From Solirubrobacterales bacterium (lineage in GTDB: Bacteria; Actinomycetota; Thermoleophilia; Solirubrobacterales; Solirubrobacteraceae): DNA of 6,591 nucleotides. The stretch covers positions 1 through 6,591 of the forward strand of contig JAOPZU010000077.1 in NCBI GenBank assembly GCA_025963955.1. The letters run 5' to 3'. Below the pieces are notes generated by a model. The model saw only the letters and a program-made list of their open reading frames with translations, was not told the origin of the DNA and did no database searches. This document shows, piece after piece, positions 1 through 6,408 of the stretch. Position 1 is the first letter of the stretch. Each line of letters starts with the position of its first letter. A program made the translations under genes and the position numbers.

Positions 1-582
1 GGCGGCCGCCCGGGCGCCGCGCTCCGCGGCGGCGAGCATCCGCGGGCGCCAGCCGTCCTCGCTGGGGACGTGGGCGTGGACGCGGGCGACGACGAAGCTC
101 GCGCCGCCGATGAGGTCCACGCCGAGCTCCCCGGCGGCGGCGAGGATCTCCTCGCCGTCGACCAGCTCGCGGGTGAGGACGGCGTGCAGGAAGGCGGCCG
201 CCGCCTCCTGGGAGGCGCGGGCGGGTGCACGGACGCGCTCGACCTCCGACGCGATGAGCGTGCTGACGATGCGGACCAGCGCGGCGCTCGGCTCGCCGCG
301 GGTGCGCATGCGCATCAGCCCCACGGGCTCGTCGGCGACGCGGAGCTCCACGGTGTCGACGCCGTTGCCGTTCGCCGTGAGCGTCTGCTCGTCGGCGGGC
401 GAGCGCGCGGCGACGGCCAGCACGCTGCCGGTGCGATCGACGAGCACGAGGCTCGCCTCCAGGGCACGGGCGGCGGCGCGCACGATCTCAGGCAGTCCGG
501 CGCCGGATTCGACGGCCTCCGTGATGGCTTCCAGTGCCGAGAGATCGAGGCCGGCCGACGTGCCTTCTGCCGGGATGGGCAT
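1..582 (-). CDS. PucR/CdaR-like transcriptional regulator, N-terminal part (gene runs off the left edge)
   Basis: Translating the minus strand from the ATG at 582 gives 194 codons with no stop up to the window edge; the C-terminal part is missing. Residues about 14-115 look like a small sensory GAF/PAS-type fold (hydrophobic strand LVLVDRTGSVLAVA at 45-58, then an Asp/Glu-rich turn). A helix around 126-150 (AAFLHAVLTREL) is followed by LGVDLIGGASFVVARV. That pattern is typical of the GGDEF-like domain of PucR/CdaR regulators, which usually end in a helix-turn-helix beyond this region. The DNA-binding part is not visible, so the family call is inference, and the ligand is unknown. It is separated from the upstream membrane gene by 69 bases. 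No Shine-Dalgarno precedes the ATG; an in-frame GTG at 603 is an alternative start. The possible -10 sequence just upstream would fit a leaderless mRNA. Confidence 0.72.
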   Translation of the reverse strand, partial: MPIPAEGTSAGLDLSALEAITEAVESGAGLPEIVRAAARALEASLVLVDRTGSVLAVAARSPADEQTLTANGNGVDTVELRVADEPVGLMRMRTRGEPSAALVRIVSTLIASEVERVRAPARASQEAAAAFLHAVLTRELVDGEEILAAAGELGVDLIGGASFVVARVHAHVPSEDGWRPRMLAAAERGARAAA

Positions 583-589
583 CAGGGCA

Positions 590-595
590 AGTGTA
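590..595 (-). promoter_or_regulatory. Possible -10 element (TACACT) for a leaderless transcript of the regulator
   Basis: On the minus strand TACACT, a good match to the TANNNT -10 consensus, ends eight bases before the A of the regulator's ATG at 582. Transcription would then begin at or next to the start codon, which fits the lack of a ribosome site. Leaderless mRNAs are common in actinobacteria. There is no recognisable -35 box at the expected spacing, and a six-base motif can occur by chance, so this is tentative. Confidence 0.35.
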
Positions 596-651
596 CGGGG
601 CACGGCGTCCGGGGCGGGACGCCCGTCCGCCGGCGGTGAACGGCCCTGCGG

Positions 652-903
652 CTAGAAGGTGTCCCAGAAGTAGACGATCGCGGCGCCGCCGGCCGCGCCG
701 AGCCCGATGAACGCGGCCAGGATGTACAGCGTCAGGAAGGACGCGGCGACGCGCTCCCACGTCCGGGAGTACGACTGCCACGCCGGGACGAGGATCAGGC
801 CGACGTAGGCGGCGAGCCCGAGCAGCGCGGCGCAGACCGCCACGACGTAGGTGATCGTCTGGTTCTGGGTGGCGGCCAGCGGAAGGGTGGGGAGCAGGCT
901 CAT
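652..903 (-). CDS. Small two-helix membrane protein, function unknown
   Basis: The protein is 83 residues long and starts at an ATG that overlaps the stop of the DedA-PAP2 gene (ATGA), ending with TAG. A short polar N-terminus (ATQNQT at 11-16) leads into a first membrane helix at about 18-40. A basic/aromatic link follows (WQSYSRTWERVAAS, 42-55), then a second helix at about 56-79 rich in Gly and Ala, and a FWDTF end. I recognise no named family. The clear hydrophobic pattern, the exact four-base overlap and the position at the end of a coupled gene chain support a real gene. No ribosome site is seen, so it is probably translated by re-initiation after the upstream gene. It may work with the DedA-PAP2 protein in the membrane, but that rests only on gene position. 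Confidence 0.75.
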   Translation of the reverse strand: MSLLPTLPLAATQNQTITYVVAVCAALLGLAAYVGLILVPAWQSYSRTWERVAASFLTLYILAAFIGLGAAGGAAIVYFWDTF

Positions 904-2411
904 GCGGTCGGTCGGGGATTCTGCCGCAAGGAGGAGACGACCAGCGCGGCCGTGCCGCACAGCGCGAAGGTCGCGGCCCCGAGGCCCCACCCGCCGGCGA
1001 CGTCGCTGAACCAGTGCGCGCGCAGCTGGACGCGGCTCAGGCCGATGGCCGCCGCGAGCAGGATGGCGACCGTCAGGACCGCCGCCCGGGCCCCGATCCC
1101 GGGCAGCGCGCGGAGCACCACGACGGTGACCGCCACCCACGCCACGGCATACGCGGCGTGTCCCGAGGGGTAGGACGAGCCCATGGTGTCCACGAGGGCG
1201 TTCGACGGCCGCGGCCGGTCCTCGAGCCCCTTCAGCTGGTGCGAGGCGAGCACCGTGAGGACCATGCCCGCCCCCAGCGCGACCGCGTCGGCGAGCCGGC
1301 GCCGGGCCACGAGCACGGCGCACGCCAGGAGGATCAGGCCGCCCGTCACCGGCAGCGTGCCGAGCGACGTGACCGCTCTCGCGGCGTCGTCGACCCAGCC
1401 GGCCCGGATGTCGTCCGCCCAGTGCATCGCGCGCATGTCGCCCGGCGTCAGCTCGCGCGGGCCGAGCACGACGAGGTAGCCCACGCAGACGAACGCGCCG
1501 ACCGCGCCGACGCTCAGCAGCGTGGTCAGCTCGAGGCCGAGGTCGCCGGGCGTCAGGCGGTTCCAGGCGAAGCGCGCCGGGCGCTGCAACCGGCGAGCGA
1601 CCGGGCCGAGGACGGGAGCGTCGTCGATCCAGGCGAGGATGCGCTCGCGCTGCGCCTCGTCCCGCACCCGCCGGACGGCGAGCACGACCAGCGTGCCCAG
1701 GACGATGATCGCCCCGAGCGCGAGCGAGCCCGTCTTCGCCGCCGCCAGCACCTGGTCGATGGACTGCCAGAAGACGTAACCGAGGAGCGCGAACGCCGTG
1801 CCCCATAGTCCGGCGCCGAGGATGTCGTAGGGCGCGAAGCGCCGCAGGGGCATGCCGCTGGAGCCGGCGAGGAACGGCGCGACCGCGCGGATCAGCCCGA
1901 CGAAGCGCCCGAGGAAGATCGCCTTGCCGCCGTGCTTCGCGAAGAACGCCTCCGTCTGCTCGATCCGCGGCTCGGTGATCTGCACCTTCGGCCCGTGCCG
2001 GACCAGGAAGTCGCGCCCGAGGCGGCGGCCGACGAAGAAGCTCGTGAGGTCGCCGGCCACGGCGCTGACCCAGATGATCGCGATCAGCGCGACGATGTCG
2101 ATCTCGCCCTGTCCGGCGACCACCCCGCCGACGAGGATGACCGTCTCCCCCGGCGCCAGCAGCCCGACGAACGCCCCCGTCTCCAAGAAGGCCATCACGG
2201 CGACCAGGAGATAGGTCCAGGCGCCGAGCGCCCCACCCACGTGCTTGAGCGCCTCGTCGAGCTTCGGCAGGTGGACGGCGCCCGTGCCGTAGACGATGCA
2301 GCCGAGCGCCGCGATCGTGCCGCCGACCTTGAGCGTGAGCTCCAGGTGCGCGCGCTTGCGGTACAGCGCGAGGAGGATCGCCGCCGCGACGAAGAACCAG
2401 AGCGGCTTCAT
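900..2411 (-). CDS. DedA-PAP2 fusion: membrane protein with a lipid-translocase-like and a lipid phosphatase domain
   Basis: This 503-residue membrane protein joins two domains. The N-terminal half (about 50-250) is DedA/SNARE-associated: FLETGAFVGLLAPGE (75-89), GDLTSFFVGRRLG (120-132) and RFVGLIRAVAPFLAG (169-183). Acidic residues E77 and E89 and arginines R169 and R175 match the spacing of the functional residues I recall for E. coli YqjA. A soluble link of about 250-290 is followed by a PAP2 phosphatase with all three motifs intact: K394-x6-R401-P402, PSGH at 415-418, and S459-R460-x5-H466-x3-D470. H418 and H466 would be the catalytic histidines. Some DedA proteins move undecaprenyl phosphate across the membrane and some PAP2 enzymes dephosphorylate undecaprenyl diphosphate, so carrier recycling is the likely role; other phospholipids are possible. 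The ATG overlaps the ispE stop (ATGA), which fixes the start. Confidence 0.92.
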   Translation of the reverse strand: MKPLWFFVAAAILLALYRKRAHLELTLKVGGTIAALGCIVYGTGAVHLPKLDEALKHVGGALGAWTYLLVAVMAFLETGAFVGLLAPGETVILVGGVVAGQGEIDIVALIAIIWVSAVAGDLTSFFVGRRLGRDFLVRHGPKVQITEPRIEQTEAFFAKHGGKAIFLGRFVGLIRAVAPFLAGSSGMPLRRFAPYDILGAGLWGTAFALLGYVFWQSIDQVLAAAKTGSLALGAIIVLGTLVVLAVRRVRDEAQRERILAWIDDAPVLGPVARRLQRPARFAWNRLTPGDLGLELTTLLSVGAVGAFVCVGYLVVLGPRELTPGDMRAMHWADDIRAGWVDDAARAVTSLGTLPVTGGLILLACAVLVARRRLADAVALGAGMVLTVLASHQLKGLEDRPRPSNALVDTMGSSYPSGHAAYAVAWVAVTVVVLRALPGIGARAAVLTVAILLAAAIGLSRVQLRAHWFSDVAGGWGLGAATFALCGTAALVVSSLRQNPRPTA

Positions 2412-3268
2412 GGGCCCAGCGGCCAGGGCCGGACGGCGATGGCGTCCGGGCCGACGGCGATGGCGACGCGCTCGGCGGCGTCCGCGTCCCGGGTCAGCCC
2501 GAGGGTCGTCGGCCCGCTGCCGGAGACGAGGACCAGGTCGGCGCCGGCGGCGCGCAGGCGCTCGAGGTTCGCGCCGACCGGCGGGCACAGGGAGATCGCC
2601 GCGGGCTGCAGGTCGTTGACCACCAGCGCGTCGGGGAGGTCGTCGGCGTGCTCCCGCACCTGCCCCTCCAGGGCGGCGAGCTCGGCAGACCCGCGGGCCA
2701 GGCCCAGCCGGTCGAACTCGCGGTACACGGCGGGCGTGGACAGGGGCTCGGGGTGCGGCAGCACCACGACACCGTAGGAGCGCTTCCTCACGCGCACCTC
2801 AACGTGCTCGCCGGCACCCGTGGCCAGCATGCGGCCCGGCCGGACCTGGGCCGGGACGTCGGCGCCGAGTCCCGCGGCGAGCGCACCCAGGGCGTCGTCG
2901 TCCAGCGGGCCGCCGTGGAGCTCGTTGAGCAGCCGGAGCACCGCGCCCGCGTCGGCGCTGCCGCCGGCCATGCCGGCGCTGACGGGGATGCGCTTGGCGA
3001 CGGTGATCGCGACGGGCCCCGCTGCGCCCGTCCGCGCCCGGAACGCGTCGAGCGCCGCGCTGACGATGTTCGGCCCGCTGACGCCCTCGCAGTGCAGCGC
3101 GTCGGCCGCGACCCCGCCGCGGACGCTCACCTCGTCGCACAGGTCCACCGCCTGCATCACGCTGACGAGCTCGTGCCGGCCGTCGGCCCGCCCCTGGGTC
3201 CCGCCGACGAACAGGCAGACGTTGATCTTGCCGGGGGCCTCGGTGCTCAGGACCCGGGGACCGCTCAC
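2408..3268 (-). CDS. ispE: 4-diphosphocytidyl-2-C-methyl-D-erythritol kinase, IspE
   Basis: IspE is the ATP-dependent GHMP kinase of the MEP pathway; it phosphorylates CDP-methylerythritol on the way to IPP and DMAPP, in the cytoplasm. The 286-residue length is normal for the family. Seen: APGKINVCLFV at 11-21 (substrate-side motif with K14), DGRHELVSVMQAVDL at 29-43, the ATP-binding loop PVSAGMAGGSADAGA at 95-109, LGADVP at 134-139 with the likely catalytic D137, and SGSGPTTLG at 249-257. It departs from common family members at DGRHEL (usually DG-Y/F-HE), GMAGGSADA (usually GLGGGSSDA), and AQ after GADVP where FF is usual. These look like lineage variants rather than damage. The start is a GTG overlapping the rsmA stop (GTGA); there is no ATG near the family's usual N-terminus. 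Confidence 0.94.
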   Translation of the reverse strand: MSGPRVLSTEAPGKINVCLFVGGTQGRADGRHELVSVMQAVDLCDEVSVRGGVAADALHCEGVSGPNIVSAALDAFRARTGAAGPVAITVAKRIPVSAGMAGGSADAGAVLRLLNELHGGPLDDDALGALAAGLGADVPAQVRPGRMLATGAGEHVEVRVRKRSYGVVVLPHPEPLSTPAVYREFDRLGLARGSAELAALEGQVREHADDLPDALVVNDLQPAAISLCPPVGANLERLRAAGADLVLVSGSGPTTLGLTRDADAAERVAIAVGPDAIAVRPWPLGP

Positions 3269-4107
3269 CGCAGGGCCTCGGCCAGCGCCCGGAAGTCCTC
3301 CGGCGCGAGGCGTTCGGCGCGGACGTCCTCGGGGTGGCCGAGCTGCGCGAGAGCTGCCCGGGCGCGCTCGCGCACGTCCTTGTCGTAGGCCGGGTGGAGC
3401 TTCAGCGACCCGGCGAGCGCCTTGCGCCGGTGGGCGAACGCGGCCTGCACGAGCGTGCGCAGCGCCTTGTCCACCGGCGGCAGCTCCGCCCGGCGGCGGA
3501 GCACGACGAGGACGCTGTCGACATTCGGGACCGGGTGGAAGACGGTCCGCGCCACCTTGTGGTGCACCTTGACCTCGCACGAGAGCTGGGCCAGGACGCT
3601 CGGCACGCCGTAGGCGGAGGTCCCCGCGGAGGCGGCGAAGCGCTCCCCCACCTCCTTCTGCACCATCGCCACCCAGGTGGTGACGAGCGGCAGCTCCTCG
3701 ATCGTCTTCAGGATCGCGGTCGCCGCGATGCCGTACGGGAGGTTCGCCACGACCTTCGTCGGGGGCGGCTCGAGGGCCGGCAGGTCGAGCTGCAGCGCGT
3801 CGCCGAAGTGCAGACTGACCCGGTCGCCGAAGGGGTCCGTGGCGTCGCGGAGCGCGAACTCGAGCGAGCGGTCGATCTCCACCACGTGCGTGTGCGCGAC
3901 GAGCGGGGCGAGGTACTCCGAGAGCACGCCGAGGCCCCCGCCGATCTCCAGCGCCACGTCGTCCGGCCCCAGGTCCGCGGCCCGCGCGATGACCCCGAGG
4001 ATGTTCGAGTCGATGAGGAAGTTCTGGCCGAGGTCGCGCTTGGGACGCACGCCGAAGGCCTTCAGGCGGCGGAGGGTCGGCTGGGTCGGCAGGTGCTCGC
4101 CGGTCAT
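3265..4107 (-). CDS. rsmA: 16S rRNA (adenine-1518/1519-N6)-dimethyltransferase RsmA (KsgA)
   Basis: RsmA uses S-adenosylmethionine to dimethylate two adjacent adenines in the 3' terminal hairpin of 16S rRNA during late small-subunit assembly. The protein is 280 residues, the usual size. Motifs in order: K23-RDLGQNFL to 31, the SAM loop EIGGGLG at 54-60 (commonly E-x-GPGxG, so Pro is replaced by Gly), acidic VEID at 77-80, the catalytic NLPY at 122-125, FHPVPNVDS at 190-198, and FAHRRK at 224-229 in the C-terminal domain. All key residues are present. The ATG overlaps the tatD stop in ATGA and gives the expected N-terminus; the long upstream extension of this reading frame lies over tatD and metG and is not coding. 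The gene stop in turn overlaps the ispE start. Confidence 0.97.
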   Translation of the reverse strand: MTGEHLPTQPTLRRLKAFGVRPKRDLGQNFLIDSNILGVIARAADLGPDDVALEIGGGLGVLSEYLAPLVAHTHVVEIDRSLEFALRDATDPFGDRVSLHFGDALQLDLPALEPPPTKVVANLPYGIAATAILKTIEELPLVTTWVAMVQKEVGERFAASAGTSAYGVPSVLAQLSCEVKVHHKVARTVFHPVPNVDSVLVVLRRRAELPPVDKALRTLVQAAFAHRRKALAGSLKLHPAYDKDVRERARAALAQLGHPEDVRAERLAPEDFRALAEALR

Positions 4108-4856
4108 GGCACACGCAGGACGTGGCGGGCGTTCGCCGCGAGCACCCCGGCCAGCTCGGCCGGGTCCTCGTCCCGCAGCTCCGCGAGGAAGCGCACGGTG
4201 TGCACGACGAACGCCGGCTCGTTGCGGTGCTTGCGGACGGCCTGCGGCGTCAGGTACGGCGCGTCCGTCTCGGCGAGCAGGCGCCCCGCCGGCACCCGGA
4301 GCGCCGCCCGCGCGAGGTCCGCGTTCTTCGGGTAGGTCACGTTCCCCGCGAAGGAGATCCACCAGTTCTGCGCGAGGCACTCCTCCACGCGGTCCGGCAT
4401 CGAGAAGCAGTGGAGGATCACCGTGACCCCCCCGGCGTGGTCGCGCAGCATCCGCAGGGTGTCCTCGTCCGCAGCGCGCGTGTGGATGATCAGCGGCTTG
4501 CCGAGCTCGCGCGCCAGCTCGATCTGCGCGCGGAAGGCCCGCTCCTGGTCCGGGCGCGGCGCGTAGTCGCGGAAGTCGTCCAGCCCCGTCTCCCCGATCG
4601 CCAGGCAGCGCGGATGGCGCGCGAGCTCGCGCAGGTCCTCCAGGTCGGCCTCCCCGAACCCGGTCGCGTGGTTCGGGTGGTGGCCGATCGCCGCGTAGAC
4701 GTCCTCGTAGGTCTCGGCGGCGGCGAGCGCCGTGCGGTTGGAAGGGCCGTCGGTCCCGACCGTGAGCATCCCCGTGACGCCCGCGGCCCGCGCCCGCGTG
4801 ACGAGCTCGTCGTTCGGCGGCGCGCAGGAGTCCAGGTGGGTGTGGCTGTCGAACAC
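4104..4856 (-). CDS. tatD: TatD-family metal-dependent hydrolase (DNase/RNase)
   Basis: TatD enzymes are TIM-barrel metal hydrolases with 3'-5' exonuclease activity on DNA or RNA, proposed to act in repair or RNA quality control; the family is cytoplasmic and its main role is debated. The protein is 250 residues, close to normal. Metal ligands can be placed: H5 and H7 in SHTHLD, E89 in IGETGLD, H125 in IIHTR, H149 in ILHCFS, and D198 in AETDAPYL. The start is a GTG: the first metal motif lies only four residues in, and the five codons back to the metG stop, in the same frame, contain no other start. No ribosome site is visible, so translation is probably coupled to metG, 15 bases upstream. 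Its last codons overlap the rsmA start. Confidence 0.96.
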   Translation of the reverse strand: MFDSHTHLDSCAPPNDELVTRARAAGVTGMLTVGTDGPSNRTALAAAETYEDVYAAIGHHPNHATGFGEADLEDLRELARHPRCLAIGETGLDDFRDYAPRPDQERAFRAQIELARELGKPLIIHTRAADEDTLRMLRDHAGGVTVILHCFSMPDRVEECLAQNWWISFAGNVTYPKNADLARAALRVPAGRLLAETDAPYLTPQAVRKHRNEPAFVVHTVRFLAELRDEDPAELAGVLAANARHVLRVP

Positions 4857-4858
4857 GG

Positions 4859-4870
4859 GCGGCCGGCCGC
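4859..4870. repeat. Perfect 12-base palindrome between metG and tatD
   Basis: The sequence GCGGCCGGCCGC is its own reverse complement and fills most of the 15-base gap between metG and tatD, where tatD's ribosome site would be expected. With no spacer it could not form a stable hairpin within one strand, and in such GC-rich DNA it may be chance. No function is assigned. Confidence 0.4.
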
Positions 4871-4871
4871 G

Positions 4872-6386
4872 TCAGGCCGTCGCGGCGGCGGGGAGGTCCT
4901 TCGGGAACAGCGGCGCGAGGGCGTCGACGTGGCTGACGGCGCCGGCCGTCAGCGTCGCGCGCTCGTACGCGACGTCGGGGGCGCCCAGGGCGGCGAGCAG
5001 CTTCTCGGTCGTCTCGGGCAGCACGGGACTCAGCAGGACGGCGACGACGCGCACGCCCTCCACCAGCGTGGCGAGCACGACGTCCAGGCGGTCGGCGCTG
5101 CCCTCGTCCTTGGCCAGCGCCCACGGGGTCGTCTCCTCGACGTAGCGGTTCAGTCGCCGCACGCGCTCCCACACGAGCTCGATCGCCGGCGTCAGCTCCG
5201 CCCGGTCGATGAGCGCGGCGACCTCGTCCGCGAGCCCGTCGAAGTCCTCGCGCAGCTCGGGCTCGACGGCGGGGACGACCCCGTCGCGGTACTTGCGGAC
5301 CATCGCGATCGAGCGGCTGGCGAGGTTGCCCAGGCCGTTGGCGAGCTCCGCCTCGTAGCGCCCCTCGAAGGCGACCGTGGAGACGTTGCCGTCCTGCCCG
5401 AAGGTCACGTCGCGCAGCACGTAGTGCCGCAGGGCGTCGGTCCCGAAGCGGTCCATGATCGTGAACGGGTCCAGGACGTTCCCGAGCGACTTGCTCATCT
5501 TGTCGCCGTCCATCATCAGGTAGCCGTGGATGTAGAGGCGCTGCGGCAGCGGCAGGTCGGCAGCCATCAGCAGGGCGGGCCAGAAGACGGCGTGGAACTT
5601 CAGGATGTCCTTGCCGATGACCTGCTGCGCCGGGGGCCAGAACCGGTCCGTCAGGTCCTCGCCGGGCTTCGCGTAGGAGAGCGCGGTGTAGTAGTTGAGC
5701 AGCGCGTCGAACCAGACGTAGAAGACGTGCTCCTCGTCCCACGGGACGCTCACGCCCCAGGTGAGCTTCGCGCGGGACAGCGAGACGTCCTGCAGGCCGC
5801 CCTTGATGAACGAGAGCGCCTCGTTGGCCCGGTGGCGCGGACCGACCCAGTCCGGTCGGTCGGCGTAGAGCTGCTCCAGGCGCTCCTGGAAGGCGGAGAG
5901 CCGGAAGAACCAGTTCTCCTCCTTCTCCATCGTCAGCTCGATGTGGTGGATCGGGCAGCGGTTGCCGTCCTCGATCTCCGCCTCGGACTTGAAGTCCGCG
6001 CAGCGCGGGCAGTACCAGCCCTCGTAGTGGCCCTTGTAGACGAAGCCGTTCTCCTTGACCCGGCCCATGACCTCCTGGACCTTGGCCTTGTGCTCAGCGT
6101 CCGTCGTGCGGATGAAGAAGTCGATCGACGCGTTCAGGCGCGGCATGAGCGCGCGGAAGCGCTCCGCGTTCTGGTCCGCGAGCGCCTGCGGGGTGACGCC
6201 CAGGGCCTCGGCGGCGTTCGCCACGGGCTCGCCGTGCTCGTCCACGCCGGTCAGGAAGAAGACGTCGTCGCCGCGCTGGCGATGGTGGCGGGCCATGACG
6301 TCCGCCGCGATCGTCGTGTACGCGTGGCCCATGTGCGGCGCCGCGTTGACGTAGTAGATCGGGGTGGTGACGTAGAAGGTTCCCAT
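4872..6386 (-). CDS. metG: Methionyl-tRNA synthetase, short form without C-terminal tRNA-binding domain
   Basis: MetRS is the class I synthetase that charges tRNA-Met and initiator tRNA with methionine. The protein has 504 residues. Seen: TTPIYYVNAAPHMGHAY (7-23) with the HIGH-type motif H18-M-G-H21; LTGVDEHG (45-52); a zinc knuckle C126-PR-C129 with C144-PI-H147; and KMSKS at 296-300 followed by LGNVLDP. The C126/C129/C144/H147 set is the single-knuckle type known from Thermus MetRS, unlike the two-knuckle E. coli type. The alpha-helical anticodon-binding domain covers about 350-490 (NRYVEETTPWALAK at 413-426). There is no EMAPII-like dimerisation domain, and the chain ends soon after the helical domain. 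The ATG matches the family N-terminus and has AGGAGG upstream. It begins 22 bases after the SHOCT gene stop and ends 15 bases before tatD. Confidence 0.98.
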   Translation of the reverse strand: MGTFYVTTPIYYVNAAPHMGHAYTTIAADVMARHHRQRGDDVFFLTGVDEHGEPVANAAEALGVTPQALADQNAERFRALMPRLNASIDFFIRTTDAEHKAKVQEVMGRVKENGFVYKGHYEGWYCPRCADFKSEAEIEDGNRCPIHHIELTMEKEENWFFRLSAFQERLEQLYADRPDWVGPRHRANEALSFIKGGLQDVSLSRAKLTWGVSVPWDEEHVFYVWFDALLNYYTALSYAKPGEDLTDRFWPPAQQVIGKDILKFHAVFWPALLMAADLPLPQRLYIHGYLMMDGDKMSKSLGNVLDPFTIMDRFGTDALRHYVLRDVTFGQDGNVSTVAFEGRYEAELANGLGNLASRSIAMVRKYRDGVVPAVEPELREDFDGLADEVAALIDRAELTPAIELVWERVRRLNRYVEETTPWALAKDEGSADRLDVVLATLVEGVRVVAVLLSPVLPETTEKLLAALGAPDVAYERATLTAGAVSHVDALAPLFPKDLPAAATA

Positions 6387-6389
6387 CGG

Positions 6390-6395
6390 CCTCCT
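6390..6395 (-). promoter_or_regulatory. Strong Shine-Dalgarno (AGGAGG) of metG, unusually close to the start
   Basis: AGGAGG on the minus strand is the only full anti-16S match before any start in this window. It ends three bases before the metG ATG, closer than the usual five to nine, yet the ATG is fixed by the conserved N-terminal motif. A TAACGT -10-like hexamer (6396-6401) abuts it, but transcription from there would begin within the ribosome site, so it is unlikely to serve metG. Confidence 0.75.
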
Positions 6396-6408
6396 ACGTT
6401 ACCGGCGG

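Noticed and set aside
613..631. Imperfect GC-rich inverted repeat in the gap between the small membrane gene and the regulator, considered as a terminator
   Set aside because: Only four or five base pairs form without mismatches and no T-run follows on the minus strand, so an intrinsic terminator is not supported.
583..651. Search for a small RNA, riboswitch or attachment site in the 69-base gap
   Set aside because: The gap is too short and shows no recognisable structure beyond the weak repeat and the -10-like hexamer.
70..655. Plus-strand open frames opposite the regulator
   Set aside because: The minus strand here gives a coherent, open regulator-like protein; the plus-strand frames are compositionally biased shadows without motifs.
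1014..1808. Plus-strand open frames opposite the DedA-PAP2 gene (also 1932-2777)
   Set aside because: They lack family motifs and are charged low-complexity sequence, while the opposite strand carries complete DedA and PAP2 motifs.
3265..5742. An 825-codon minus-strand frame extending upstream of rsmA
   Set aside because: Only its last 280 codons are RsmA. The upstream part is Arg/Gly/Ala-rich shadow sequence over metG and tatD, and the ATG in the ATGA overlap is the natural start.
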